Shown here: piece after piece, positions 46,666-59,570 of the stretch
Numbering within the stretch: position 1 is the first letter of the stretch
Layout: the number at the start of each line of letters is the position of its first letter
Source: Toxonevra muliebris
Lineage: Eukaryota > Arthropoda > Insecta > Diptera > Pallopteridae
NCBI GenBank assembly: GCA_963691655.1
Contig: OY829326.1
Span: 40,203,989-40,267,988 of the forward strand
Length of the DNA: 64,000 bases
Direction: 5' to 3'
Made by a program: the position numbers and the translations under genes
Notes under the pieces: model-generated
Told to the model about the DNA's origin: nothing
Database searches by the model: none
What the model saw: the letters and a program-made list of their open reading frames with translations, nothing else

Positions 46666-48689
46666 TTCGAAATGAGAAATTGTAAATATTTATTTCCTCA
46701 AATACATACATAAATATATACATAAAGAGTTCACAAAAAAAAAAAAAAAAAAATGTTCAATAAAGAATTTTTGATTTTGTGAATTTTAATTGAAATGAAA
46801 AAGAAGATTTCATCTAAAATATTCAGAACGGAGAATTCATAGAAAATATCTGAAGCTGAAACTTTGTATTTCTAGAAACAAAGTAATTAACACAAAGTTG
46901 AATAACGAATAGTGATAAGTTTAAAAAAATGCTTACTTGGAGTTATACACGATCCAACAGATGATAGTGTAATTGACTCGTGTAAATTTGAATTAAAAAT
47001 AAAAATATTGAAATGGAATCGAATTACAGTCGTAAATTGATAACATTTCGTTTGCGTAACTAAAAGTACATGAAATTGACCTAGTTTTAGTTCTTTTTAT
47101 TTGCTGAAATATGCTTTAAAATGTAGAGAAATACTACAAATAGAAAAAACTCTGCAATATTTTCCTCATTAATCTTAGAAAAATAAAAGTTTTGAAAATA
47201 ATACTTTCAAGTTATGTAAAGAAGAATTTACTTAGGTTGCTTAACTAAACAAATTATTTTGACTAACTATATCCTGCTTCAAACAGGGAGAAAAAACTAT
47301 AAGCACTTTCTTTCATTTCGTTGTTCCAACTAGACTTCGTTGTTCCAACTGGAACATTAATATGAATATAGTTCGGACACACAAGAATGAATTTCGTTGA
47401 AACTCTGAATTTAAAATTTAGGTGGAAACACGACAAAAAGAGAATTTTGTTGAGAATCGAATCGAAAGAAGAAGTTTCGTGTATGATTTGTGAAAATAAA
47501 AATAACAGGAACTTATATAGCCATTATGGATGACAGGAGGAGTAGCAATGAGTTGCTCTTCTGTTCCATTATTTTATTTTTTCACTGTCGCTTTTGTTAA
47601 TAAATATTATGAAAACAAAATCCAAAATGTCTAAAAAACCAATACATCTTTTTTTCCTGTTTTTTTACTACCATGTGTTTGAGGGTTGCTGAGTTACTTT
47701 CGGTATTTCTAATGAATTTCGACAGTTTTCGCATATCGAAATACAGCATTTGCTGAAACTCGCATTTCTAAATTTTGCATAGATGTCTTGGTTGGACATG
47801 GTAATTTCTTATTTTATTTTTATTTTGTATTTAAAGTTGTCTTAGTACAGCATGCCTAGCTTATAATCGCACCAGTCATAGTTCATAGGTCTTACAAAAC
47901 ATACTTTCTGAAGTATTGGAAATCGGTTTATAATAATTCGAATTTGAGTTTTATATTCGATAAATGATTAATAATGGCGCAAGTGCATTAGTTTTAAAAA
48001 GTTCAAATTTAGAATCTTGTCTTTAAAATCTTAACAGCTAACTTATGTTAAAATATTCAACCAGCATTCAAGGAAATTTCAGTACAAGCGAAAGTGTTCA
48101 AATATAATTTTTAAAACATTCTTTGCAGCTGATGGTATACATTAACCCTTTCAGGGATTTTGTCTTCGTATGAGAACAATAACTTAAAATTTTTCCAAAA
48201 ATCTACTAAATATGTATCATATTTGGATTAAAAGTTTTTCTATTCCAAAACTTCAATACATTTTTATTGCTTCACAGAATTTTATGCAGTTCGGGGTCCT
48301 TTTTTCAACATTTTAAATATAAAACTTAAGTCAAGTTTTGGATGAAGTGAAAGTGAAAGTGAAAAGGTTCAGAAATAGCATGTGGTTTTGAATTCTGGAA
48401 AGTATTAATTTAATCCCCATTGATTTTATAAATGGACAATTCTTGCTACCTGTAAAAGTGAAAATTTCAGTCAAACTATTTTTCTTTTACCAACTGTAAA
48501 TATATTGCGTTTAGTAAAAATTATTCGCATTATCAAATAAATATATTAAATTAAATATGTCAAATTACATGCGGTTCCCTAAGATCTTTTAAACAATGCT
48601 ACATAAATAAGAAATGTAGCATATTATTGTCGAATATGATTCGCGAAAAAGTTCACTATATTCGAAACGTTCTACTTCGTAATCAACAT
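46666..48689. other. non-coding AT-rich stretch
   Basis: An A-run lies at 46735-46753 and a direct repeat TTCGTTGTTCCAACT twice at about 47319-47350. It would be intron if the preceding exon is real. Confidence 0.5.
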
Positions 48690-48990
48690 ATCTCCTGGCT
48701 GCTTTAATCTAAACAGATGTATTCTTTATCGTTCGGGTTCGATTCCCGTCTTCGTCTGGTGTTTAATTTTCATTACTTTCTTATATTCACTATCAATATG
48801 AAGTGTATGAGAATTATAAGATAGTGTACAAGTACACACATTGGTTGGTAATGGCAAAACCACCAAGCCGATAAAAAACTGCCACACCGCCGTTCGGAAT
48901 CGGCGTTAAACTGTAGGTCCAACTATGTGGTATCACAATGGGCCGTTCAAGCCTAAGTGTGACTCTTGACAGCCACTCCAACCTAACCTA
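48690..48990 (+). mobile_element. tRNA-derived SINE, subfamily A
   Basis: The head carries a canonical pol III B box (GGGTTCGATTCCCG at about 48735). It continues with TATTCACTATCAATATGAAG, the core (ATGGCAAAACCACCAAGCCG...CGCCGTTCGGAATCGG...AAACTGTAGGTCC, 48841-48922), then GGTATCACAATGGGCC and the tail CCAACCTAACCTA. It is collinear with the minus-strand copy at 14985-15297. Target duplication not resolved. Confidence 0.85.
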
Positions 48991-49245
48991 TATAAAATCA
49001 ATGTTAAAGACATAAACTTTTAGATGCCTTGATTTATAAGGATCATATATTCATAAGCACTTTATGCTTAGGGTCCTTTAAAATTTTTTCCATTTTATTT
49101 CTTTTACAATTGAATTAAAATTCTGTATAAAAAGCATTTCGTTTCATTCCTTTTCAAATATTTATTGCTGAGCAAACTAGACTTGTAAGTAATTGATTTC
49201 AGTAAGAACTAAAATAAAAACTTAGGCTTTAAAATAAACAATAAC

Positions 49246-49365
49246 AGCCATTCCAGATTAAACGTAACAAAAAAACCAAATCTCGGCCTGATCATTTTAG
49301 ATTTGCTTCAAACTTTGTCCATGGTTTTATTTTGGACCAAACCCAACGTTTAATCTGGAATGGCT
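49246..49365. mobile_element. 120-bp MITE with perfect 19-bp ends
   Basis: AGCCATTCCAGATTAAACG (49246-49264) and CGTTTAATCTGGAATGGCT (49347-49365) are exact inverted repeats. Partial pairing continues inward. No coding capacity; the flanks (AATAAC and AATAAA) give at best a weak target duplication. The perfect ends suggest that it is younger than most repeats here. Confidence 0.75.
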
Positions 49366-50641
49366 AATAAATAGAAATATAATATTTGAACAGCATGCCT
49401 CTTAGAAATAGAAGAAATAGAGAGATTTAGAAATCTGTAAAGTTTTCGAAAACAAAACTTAAAGCTCAATTCCTATAAGAACTTGATAAATAAATTGGGT
49501 TAATTAAATAAATTAACTCAATCCACTTCTTTAGGTCAAACTAAAATATAATGTTCAAAATAGAACAATTTATTTTATATTTAAAAAAGTTCAACGAAAT
49601 TTCAATATTAATTCAAGATAAAAATCTTTCCACTTGCAATATATCTACCTCCTCAATCCCATAATTTTCTAACACTTAATGCAAATATAAATCTATTAAT
49701 ATTTCAGTAGCAGTTATATTCAAGTTAACAATACTTTTAAACAAGTCGTAAAAAACTCAACCAATAAATCATAAAAATAATAAATTCAATTTAAATTTCA
49801 TTAAACAAATTATGACTTGATTAATTGAATTCAATATTAATGGAAAAAGTAGCACTTAGTAGCTTAAAACAGCTATATGGTATTATGTAAATATTAGTAC
49901 ATTAACCCTTTCAGTGGCGGAACGAACCCATAAGGTACACATTTTTTTTTAGGCTGTATTACTACAATTTGAGTTCTAAAAAATAAAAAAAATTTCATCA
50001 TGGTTTTACCCGATTTTCTTCCTTTTTTTTCAAATGGGAGCAATTATTTTATTATTGTGCTATTATTGTGAATCTCATAGAAAAAAGTTCATTCACCAAA
50101 TTAATATTAATATCAAGGCAAAAAAATAAGAATACATATATACAATTGTAGGGCCCTTATCTTCAACAATATTCAACTGAAACCGAAACAGATTTGTAGT
50201 TTATGGTGTTGATTCTGCAATACTATGTTTTGAAAAATAAATAAATTGAATTTAATGTTATTTTTGCGTTACTGATCAACACAAAATAAAAACAAAATTA
50301 TGATTGACGCAAACGTCAAAAGCTAAAGCCATAAATGTTGAGAAAAATTTATCCAATTCTCCGGTTAATATAACTGATATAAAAACTAATGTCCAATATA
50401 TTGCTCCAATCGGACGGAAAAGAAAAAAAACTAACAAAATATTTTAAACATTTTTCCTTGAGTGTTTATTTGAATTTTGATAAGAATAAATATATACGAG
50501 AAAAAAAACCAAAACTATTTATGAGAAATTTGCAAGATTTGCAAATTTATTAATAAATATAAATAGATGTAGTAAATCGAAAAACAGTAGTAGTAACAAA
50601 CAATAACAACAACAAATCAATTGATGTGTTCATATACACAG
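49366..50641. other. non-coding AT-rich stretch
   Basis: Nothing recognised. Confidence 0.55.
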
Positions 50642-50926
50642 ATTTGTATTAGCAATAAATTAGGCTCATTTGGACGATTTCGTAATAAAAAAAAAAAAAT
50701 CAGCAATACTAGTAGTAGCAGCAACAACAATAACAAAAAAAGCAACACCAGCAGTAGTAGCAGCGAAGGTGATAGCGAAAAAACCGCTCAATCGACCAAT
50801 TTCAATTCCACTTACAGCATCAGCTCCACTGACCAGATGCGACAGCCAACAGCAGTATATGTTACTGTTTCTATTGCTGCTGCTGCAAAACTTAAACAGA
50901 TAAGCAGCAGAAGCTGTTACAAATAG
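50642..50926 (+). CDS. possible Ser/Asn-rich exon
   Basis: After a possible acceptor (TATACACAG, ending 50641) the frame reads ICISNKLGSFGRFRNKKKKI, then Ser/Asn-rich tracts and EGDSEKTAQSTNFNSTYSIS, then STDQMRQPTAVYVTVSIAAA before a stop at 50926. Many codons end in C or G (AGC, AAC, ACC, TTC, TCC, TAC, ATC, CAG), unlike the AT-rich surroundings and more like fly coding sequence. Against this, the AGC/AGT/AAC repeats are microsatellite-like, the acceptor lacks a pyrimidine tract, and no strong donor follows. It lies 4 kb downstream of the possible first exon, on the same strand. Confidence 0.25.
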   Translation: MCISNKLGSFGRFRNKKKKISNTSSSSNNNNKKSNTSSSSSEGDSEKTAQSTNFNSTYSISSTDQMRQPTAVYVTVSIAAAAKLKQISSRSCYK

Positions 50927-52490
50927 AAAAAAGTAAAAAAAAGAAGTGAAAAAGAGTAAAAATAAAAACAAAACATGGTCTTGTTAGCCACACTCACACA
51001 CATACACACACACGCACCAAACAAACCTATTGCCACAATTGGCCTCACCAAATCGGCTAATTTTGATATTTGTGCTTCTCGCACTAAGCGCGTTTATTTT
51101 TGTACAGAAACACTACACTACGCTTAGAGTTTATTATGTTTGATCGGTAGCTTGTAGTTTTCAGAAGAGGTAGTTTAATTTATTAGAATGGTCATGATTG
51201 GATTCATCTTATTTTTCTTATACTCATACAAACTCAACACAGAAGTTGACAGTCTTTGTTACGAATGTGAATACACACTTACAGATTTATTCATGCGCCA
51301 GAAATAAAGCGTTTTGTACCGGAAAATAATAAACAAACAGCATTTTTCAGTGACAAATAATAAACAATTTATCAAAAAAAAAAAATTGAATTTTTTCCTA
51401 TATTCTCAGAAAAATTTCAATCCAATGTAGCGCTTAAAAGCTCCGACCAGCACCAACCAACATCGACCATCTAAAACGCTCTTACTAATGTTTTTATTTC
51501 ATTTTTCTTGCAATTTTTGTGTTTCTTTAGGTTAATGGTATCTGTATCTTGTAAACATTTGCTATTTTTGCTATTTTGCTCTATGTTTTTCTGAGATTTG
51601 CATTTTTTTTCTTCAACTTTTTGTTTTATATTTTTGTGGCAGCGTTTAGTTTTATTTTTTTCTTGACAAATTTACATAATTAAATCGATTGCAAATATTT
51701 AGTGTTATTGTTGTTTCTATTATTTTTGGTAAATTTAGTATATATGTATACGTATATGTATGTATACGTTTACCGTCAGAGTTTGAACTTTTTTGGTGAG
51801 GTTATCGCGAATAACTTGTGTGCAACACCATTAGAGGTTACATAGAGATACATTCATACTCTCGTATATTTATGAGTAAGTTTGAATTTGAGTCGATTTG
51901 ATAGATATGATGCCGCCTGTTAAATAGCGATTGATTACTGCAATTTTAACGCCACGTTATTTTATCTTCTTCTTTTTAATTTTAATTTTTGTTTTGTTTA
52001 TGGCTTGTAATGAAATTTCATGGTTAAATTGTACTGCAGGCAATTGACTTTTGCTGTTTCGGTCGATGGTATTTGTTTTAAAAAGAAAACAGTATTTTTA
52101 TAGAAATTATAAAAAAGTCTAAACTTTATATATTTAACTGATACAAGTTACCAAACCAGTGAAGCATTTCTTTGCTTAGAGAATTTTTTTTATAAAAACA
52201 AAAATTTATTCGATTTGTGTTAAATAATTTACAGACTTCGTTTTTTTTTATTTGTGTTTCAAATTACTATGGAGGAAAATTAGCAGAATAGATCTTTGTT
52301 TATGAAGTTTTTATCACACTTTTAATCTCGAGACCTTAAAATTCATTATTTTGATTAAAGCTAAAATTAGTGTTTTAAAAAACATTTCTTTATTCTGAGA
52401 GCTTGAGGAATTCTTTCTACATAAACGGAATTTCCTGTGTTTTGAGAGCATTTATATTTTATATACTCTGCTTGCCTGCAATACATATAT
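50927..52490. other. non-coding stretch
   Basis: CA-rich microsatellite at about 50990-51016. The 51.7-52.0 kb part is less repetitive and could be a conserved element, but this cannot be judged from one sequence. Confidence 0.45.
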
Positions 52491-52995
52491 GCGCATTAGA
52501 GTGGTCCTTAACTTTTAAGTTTGGAATATTTTTCCATACGCCCACTAATTTTGTTTCTTTATGCTAATAATGCAAGCTGTAAAAGTTTCAGACAAAAAAT
52601 ATTTATATTTAAACGTGCCTCCTCGGCTTCAAAAAATGTGATATGTGTGTATGTAATATGCTGCTTATTTATTTAAATTATTATTTTTATTATTATATAC
52701 ATATATTGGCTTTTCCATCTATTATACCCCCACTAACAATTACTGAAAAAAAATCTCAGGTAAGAATTATTATCAACTTTTGGTGGATTGTTTACTCTAC
52801 CGACTGGACTATTTGATAATACGGGAGTGTTTTTCACATATAAACTTTGAGTCCGAGGAGGCACGTTTAAATTTAAGTATTTTTGCCTGAAACTTTCACA
52901 GTTTACATTTTTCACATAAAGGAACAAAATTAGGGGGCGTAGAGTGAAATATATAAAAAATTTCCCCCATATACCTAAGAACTACTCTAATGTGC
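52491..52995. mobile_element. 505-bp foldback element
   Basis: The left arm reads GCGCATTAGAGTGGTCCTTA, CCACTAATTTTGTTTCTTTA, AAAGTTTCAG and TTTAAACGTGCCTCCTCGG. The reverse complement of the right arm reads GCACATTAGAGTAGTTCTTA, CCCCTAATTTTGTTCCTTTA, AAAGTTTCAG and TTTAAACGTGCCTCCTCGG. Arms are about 145 bases with high identity in the inner half, around a centre of about 210 bases. No coding capacity and no clear target duplication. The right arm underlies the spurious frame at 52733-52927. Confidence 0.85.
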
Positions 52996-53960
52996 AGACC
53001 ACACGGTTAACTTAAGGCGCTGGAACTTAAACCCATTTGAGGAAACTTCTGATAAGTATTAAACATTTTTAAATTCGAAACAAAAAATGACAATACCTTT
53101 GAAGTCCGTTATTATTAAAAATATTAAAATTACGGAGAATTATACCAGACACAAAAAATGTAAAGCAACAAAATACTTGATACAATAATGACTGCTATTG
53201 AGTCAAGCAATCGAAATGAAGTCCTAGATCAATCTTTTTCTGACCAGTGAAAGTGCTCAGTGCTCGGATGTCGCAGAAAAGTGTCGGTATTAGACTCCCA
53301 GATCTGAACTTTTCAATTTCATTTTCATTAATCTCATGAACATATATGCATATTAAGCTGGGAAAATTCAATTCTATTTCAATTATAATTATAGCTCCTG
53401 GAATAAGCTTTTGAAATTTCTCATTTGAAATTGGCATTGAAAACGGGATTGATAAGGACTAGAGATTTTATAGTAGTCAAAGAATAGATAATATATACTA
53501 CAAAAAATGGAAAAAATTAGATTTTTGTTGTCAAAGATCTGAAAAATCTAAGAAAACAAAATTCTATTCTGATTGTTTATCAGTATTCGAGAATTTTATT
53601 TATTTTTTTTTTTAAAGAACTAGCCGAAAAATAACTGTTATCTTATCTTTCCACACAAACTGTTATTGCCTACCTTAGCATGATTCTCTAGATATGAGGT
53701 TTCAAGTATTTTGTTTGTATGGGATTTGTCATGCCCATTTGTCCATAAATGTTCGAACAACTATTACGACCTGTCTGGAATTTCATGAGAATGTAGGCAA
53801 ATTTTGACTCTGATCTATTTTTTCCAAAAAAAAAAAAAAATTGTCTCAACCTCTATAAATTATTGGTCACGATAGAAAACTGAGTCTATCTGTTATAATT
53901 TTTTGTCCTGAATTGAATTTATTTTTGCCAATTAGCATATTAGGAATACCATATAATTAA
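52996..53960. other. non-coding stretch
   Basis: The minus-strand frame at 53195-53437 (80 codons, for example GSLIPTLFCDIRALSTFTGQ) reads a little like protein but matches no family I know. Otherwise nothing. Confidence 0.45.
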
Positions 53961-54180
53961 AATATTTTTTGATTAGCTTATATAGGATATTGAAAGATTA
54001 AGAACTATCACTAAGATCGTAATGAGGAATCGTGGCGGATTCTGAAACGGCTGTCTGATTTGCCGTGATGACTACATATATACGTTCTTTAAGCCTGTTA
54101 TACATTAATTAAAATGAAACTAAAACATGGAACTGTAGTTAAAACTTTGAAAATTAACAACTAGATTTAAATTTTATGGT
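53961..54180 (+). repeat. dispersed repeat, copy 2
   Basis: The first block (53961-54095) matches the reverse complement of 14521-14700 closely. The second block (about 54145-54180, ACTTTGAAAATTAACAACTA) matches 38450-38515 and the reverse complement of 14925-14985. Here the second block follows the first; at 14.5-15.0 kb it precedes it when read in the same sense. Confidence 0.65.
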
Positions 54181-57100
54181 CTGCAAAAAAAAAAAAAAAA
54201 CAAAATAAATTCTTTGGCCAAGTTAACACATTTGGAAATAGCAACAGGCGATTTGCAATGAAAATAAGTATCCACGTATCAAATTTCAATATTATATCGT
54301 GGATGAAGCTCACGATAATACAAAGTTGTGTGGTAGACTCTACGTCGAATCGACCAATTCTGCCCGATTTTACCACAGTTTGTATTAGCAATCTGCATCT
54401 CCTCACAATAAGAAGTTTCCAAGATAATCAGTGTGAAGTATTTTGGTTGTAAGGAAGGTACCACACCCACTTTTCAATCTCGTTCTGATTTACCCTATTT
54501 AACTCTCTGATACCGTAAAAAAACAATAGATTAATTTTTATTGGATTTCTTTAAGCCATTTAGCAGTTTATTTGGTACATGTTTTTAATCGTCCAAAATT
54601 TTAAGTTTATGTGCCTGTTGCTTGCGTTGAGCCCTTCTCAGCTGAAAATACAGGTAAAAAACTAGGGAAAATGTTCCCGCACACATTTTTTCCAGTATTA
54701 CACTTCAGTTACTTTATAACAAAAAAAAAAACTGTGAGACTTTGTTATTTTTCTTTGAGGAATTGAAAACTTTGGATACCATATTTTTTGGCTTACCCTA
54801 AAAATTTTGCCTTCTAGTAATATATGCAAAAATATAAATATAAATTTAATATAAAGTTCTTTCCTACAATAAAAAAAAAGTACTTGAGATTTTTTTCAGA
54901 GCCATACGTAACTATATAATATATTAAACAACCTGAATGATCTGTACAAAAACCCAAAAAAAATTGTTTAACTATTTAATTGACAAATTTTCGACCAAGA
55001 AGAATACAAAAAAAGAATTCTATACTCTTCAGTAGATATTTATTTACCACTTTATATTTCTATTTACAAATTTATACAAATAAAAGCACATTAAACATAA
55101 GCAACAACAAAAAAGTGTGCCTGACCTACACACTTCAACATGTGCCTGTGTATACATTTGCTGTTGTGTTATCGTGTTGCTGGCTTTTTGCTGTTGCTCT
55201 TGTTGTTGTTGCTGCTGATTTTCTGTCTAATTTACATGAAGCTTTTTGTTGTTATATCTGTATTTTTTCTATTTATGCTTATTACCGAATTTCTTTACTT
55301 TGACATTGACTTACATTTTTCTGGCTTTCTTAAAGCAAAAAAAAAAAATCTACCTCATTCATTCATTTGCGGAATTTTTTTTGATTTTTTTCTGTCAGTT
55401 TCTTTTTACACATAAACATTGATATTTATGTGTGTATGCATTTTGATACAAACGATTAGTGATTAGGTTTTTAGTTGTCTTTACAAGCTGATAATAATTT
55501 TTTTTTTTTTTGTGAAGTAGTTTGTGTTTCATGGATGTTCAGGTTGATCAAACATGCAAAAATCAGCAGCAGTTGAGCAATTTCGCTCGTGCCATCGCCG
55601 ACGCATGGTGAAAGAAATAAAATCGGCAACATGCGAAGTTCGGATTTTTATTATAATTATAAAAATAAAACTAAGTAGTAAATGGTGAAAAAAATGCATC
55701 ACTTTTTGCATAAAAATTTGGCAATTACATTTTGAATTTAATTCAATTTTAATTTACATGTAATATGAAATATGTACACATTTGCAATTTACATTTTATT
55801 AGCTGCTCCCAGTCTATGATGTAGACATTTCACAATTTTTTTGGATTTATTACTTTTTGTTTTAATATATAATATAATACTACTGTTATTCTTAATAGTA
55901 ACACTCTTTGAACTATTATAACATATCACATAGTAGGAATATGGTATTTTAATATTTTTATAAAAACTCATTATCTTTTTAGTAATTATTCAACTTGAAA
56001 AAGTATACTTTTATTTTTAGTACCAAATCTAAATTGCTGATTTGATATAAGTAAAAGTAAATTTTGAAATTGGTAGTTTTTTTGCGAGATTAGAGAAAGA
56101 TTACCCCCACAGTGTGTTGCCATTACAAATAAAGTAATTATTTTTTGAAATAAATTTTATATTTACTCATGACATATTCATTTTGAATAAGCTTTATCAC
56201 AATAATGAAATATCTACATACACCCAAGCATATATGATTACATATTTGAATTTCAGTTTAATTTGTAGATGTATAAGAAAACCATAGCATTGTGACTTTT
56301 TTCAAAATTAAAAAACGCTTATCTTCAATTCATCAAAATTATGTAAGCAGTTGAAAAAATGTTTGTATGAAAGTCTTAACCTTTTTGAAAGAAATGAAAG
56401 AAATTTACCAGCAAAAAAGAATATTAATTAAATATATTGTTTTAAAGGTGTTTTGTGGCCCAACTCTAACGAACCCAGTAGGAGACCGATCAGTGTATTT
56501 CATATACAAGTTCATGTTAATTGAACCTGGGTTTAAAATATCATATTTGCTGATACTGTGAGAGTTCTCAAATCCATATTTCAAAACGTATACTTAATAT
56601 TTAGTAACTCGTTGAACCTTGAAGACCGTGAGTTTTAGTATATCTATCTAAAACTGTGCGTGCCGAAAATTTATGGTAAAAATTTCTGAAATGGATTTAG
56701 GCATATAAATAAATGGTGCTAGCATATTTTCAAATCATATGCAATCAGATTCTGTATTGAACACAACTAACTCTTTAATGAAAAACTTTAAAATCCACAA
56801 GTGTTGCCGAATATTTAAAATATTTGACACAAATAGATTATCTTTAATAGTGAAAATAATTTTTTATTTCGGCGAACAATGAGCACAATATTTTTTATTT
56901 TTCTTTCACATTTCTTTAAACTACTTACTTTATAAAAATTATTTAATTTATAAATAGATTTTTACAGATTTTTTTCAGTGTACCCAAACATGAGCATATT
57001 TAAATAAAAAATAGTTTTACAAAACTTTCCAAAAGCTATGAAAAAATAAGAAATGACATTGGAGCATATTTAATTTGGCTTGGTGATGGTGGGTGACACT

Positions 57101-57221
57101 CGAAGCGCAACCAATTATTCTAAAATATTAAAAAAAAAAATTTATTTTTTTTATCTAAATACGCATAATTGTTGATAAAGAAATTGCATAATATAACACA
57201 ACAACAATTCAACACTTAGAC

Positions 57222-57243
57222 GCACACACGCACACACACACAT
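57222..57243. repeat. CA microsatellite
   Basis: CA units with a single G interruption. Confidence 0.85.
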
Positions 57244-59180
57244 ACAAACAAACAATGATGCCTTAAGTAAAAACAAAAGACTTAAGCAACAAACTTAATG
57301 AAATTTATGATACACTCGTACGAAGTTTTGTTTACATTTTTATTATTTGTTAATGATTGTTTTGCTTCGTACATAGAAAAATACTACAATACAATAATAC
57401 ATAATAATAAATAAAGCACATACATATACGTCTTTAAGAAGTTGATTCTTTTGATTTGATTGAAGTTCGATGCCGGTTAAAAATATATAGTTATCGTATG
57501 AGTATATACAATACGATTAAATATCGTGTTGATATTGCGTGACGCATGCATTCAGTCATGCATAGCAGCATAGATATTGTTGTTTTCTATTCAATTGTTT
57601 AATGTTTTTTTTTCCTTTTGGTTTTTCTATTATAATTGAACTATTGGCAATAATTTTGTTCAGCTACTTCTTTCATATTGAGTATATCTACTCAATCAAG
57701 TATAGTATATGTGTATGTATGTGCATTTGCTAATTCGTTTTTAAGTATATTTTTTCTCTTTCTTTTAAAAATTTTGTAATCTTTTCATTTATAAAAATTA
57801 AAATTAATATTTTTGTTGGTGTTTTGTAAATAAATATTTTGTTAAACGCTCTAATTACGTTAGAGAATTTTAAATTAGATATTTATGTTTCATTTTTTAC
57901 TTTTAACTTCTCCCTTTTAAAGGTTATCGAAATTTATAGTCTACTACAAATTTATGTCTACTTTTAAACGAGTCGTAAACAAAAACCACAAAGTACAAAA
58001 CAAAAAATGCTTTAACAAAATTTTACGCTATATTTTATTTATGTATGTATGTATAAGTATGAAGAGGTAAATAATTTACCGCGAAACGTTGTAGGAATCT
58101 TCTTCGTTTTCTGAAGCAAACAAGCTATTAAAAAATTTATTATTTTTTAAGCCCAACCAAAAAAATATGTTGCAATTTATTATTAACAAACATTTTCATC
58201 ATATTTTTGGCACTTTACAGCAGCTAGGCAAAAAAAAAAAAAATTCAAAAAAAACATCAGCTGATGTATCAAAATTTATATAAAATGTAGGCATTTGTTT
58301 ATAGCTCAATGCTAAATCAATTGCTGCTCAATAATTTACATGCATATACAAAAACTTAATTGAAAGATTCAGTGATTCATTTCCAATTCCACCTCTTTTC
58401 CTTTAAAAGGCTTACTTAATAGAGCCACTTATGTACTTAAGTGTGACATACGTAGCATTATTGTTGTTGTTTTCTTTTATTCTTCTTTTTTGTTTTTTAT
58501 TTATTGCAAATTACCTCAAACTGTCGGCATCATGTCTGCGAATTATGCTTCATAGCTTACAGACAGACGAACAGACTGACAAAGCATTAATTTGAAATTG
58601 TCTACAGTTTGTTATGAAATATTAGCGACACTAGCCTTTTCTTTGTATTGTTGCCATAGCTTGACTATTGAGATTTAATCTATGTAAGTTTTCGTAAGTG
58701 CATTGAATAACTTATTTTTATTATTTTTTCTGATTAATTTTACTAACAATAGTATTTTTTTCAGTTATTGAAAATGTTAACTTGAATAGTAAAAAAGCGA
58801 CCAACTTCGCTAATTCAGAAAATTTCAGCTCAAGTATTGTTCCTGGATATATATCCTCTTTATTCCATGTATCAAACCCCATGCTCGAACAGTAAGGGGA
58901 TCGTACTGTGTAATTACATACAGTTTTTTGATATATTTGGTTATAAACGGTTAGTCACAGTGAACCTAAGGGCACAGCAAAATAATCAAAATCAGCTCAG
59001 CTGCCAACAATTATGGCATCCGTTAACGTCTTCCAAATTGGAAAACTTTTATTGGAGGTTTACTTAAATACTGGTATCATCTCGAAATAGAAAACGTTTG
59101 CCATTAAGCAAATTTGAAAGACTCCGAAAGAAATGGCAATAGGAAGGTTCTGGTCCGAGTAATTTTCGGACGATTGTTTC

Positions 59181-59570
59181 TTAAATATTTCTATTCAAAG
59201 CTATTAAAAATTTCATTTGTGCAGTTATTCTTTCGTATTGTACTTCTATTATATTTTGAACGAAAGCAATTTTAAGTATATATAATCTAAAGCTACAGAC
59301 TATCTCTAGGGGAAACTGAAAAATCAGCGCATATAATGTGTCAGTGTCCTGTGTTGGTACCGTAGGGAAATCGGAGGAGATATCGCAAACCTGAACCCGA
59401 ACTTGTATCCTCTGACTCCATTCATTGAAATTTTTTTTTATCAAAACAAGAGTTGTGCGCCTCTGAAGGTCTAAACTTTCTTGGGTCACCGGCAACCCGG
59501 TGGCCTTTACTGCAATTTTTACAAACTCTTTTCGTACATCTGTATTAAATTCTTTTTTAAAGATGGACAA
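59181..59570 (-). CDS. unidentified 129-codon open frame
   Basis: This is the longest ATG frame outside low-complexity DNA. It has a mixed, partly charged composition: MSIFKKEFNTDVRKEFVKIA, then GLPVTQESLDLQRRTTLVLI, then SDFPTVPTQDTDTLYALIFQ, turning AT-like at the C-terminus. The middle is more GC-rich than its surroundings. I recognise no domain. About one frame of this length is expected by chance in 64 kb of such DNA, so it may be a retroelement relic or nothing. Confidence 0.2.
   Translation of the reverse strand: MSIFKKEFNTDVRKEFVKIAVKATGLPVTQESLDLQRRTTLVLIKKNFNEWSQRIQVRVQVCDISSDFPTVPTQDTDTLYALIFQFPLEIVCSFRLYILKIAFVQNIIEVQYERITAQMKFLIALNRNI

Noticed and set aside
48735..48750. Functional tRNA gene from the perfect B box
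   Set aside because: The acceptor and D stems do not form. The sequence is collinear with another SINE copy, so it is a SINE head.
52733..52927. 64-codon minus-strand frame
   Set aside because: It is the right arm and centre of the foldback element 52491-52995.
54980..55415. Frames of 107 and 91 codons rich in Leu, Val and Phe
   Set aside because: They arise from CTG/TTG and T-rich runs; no domain or supporting signal.
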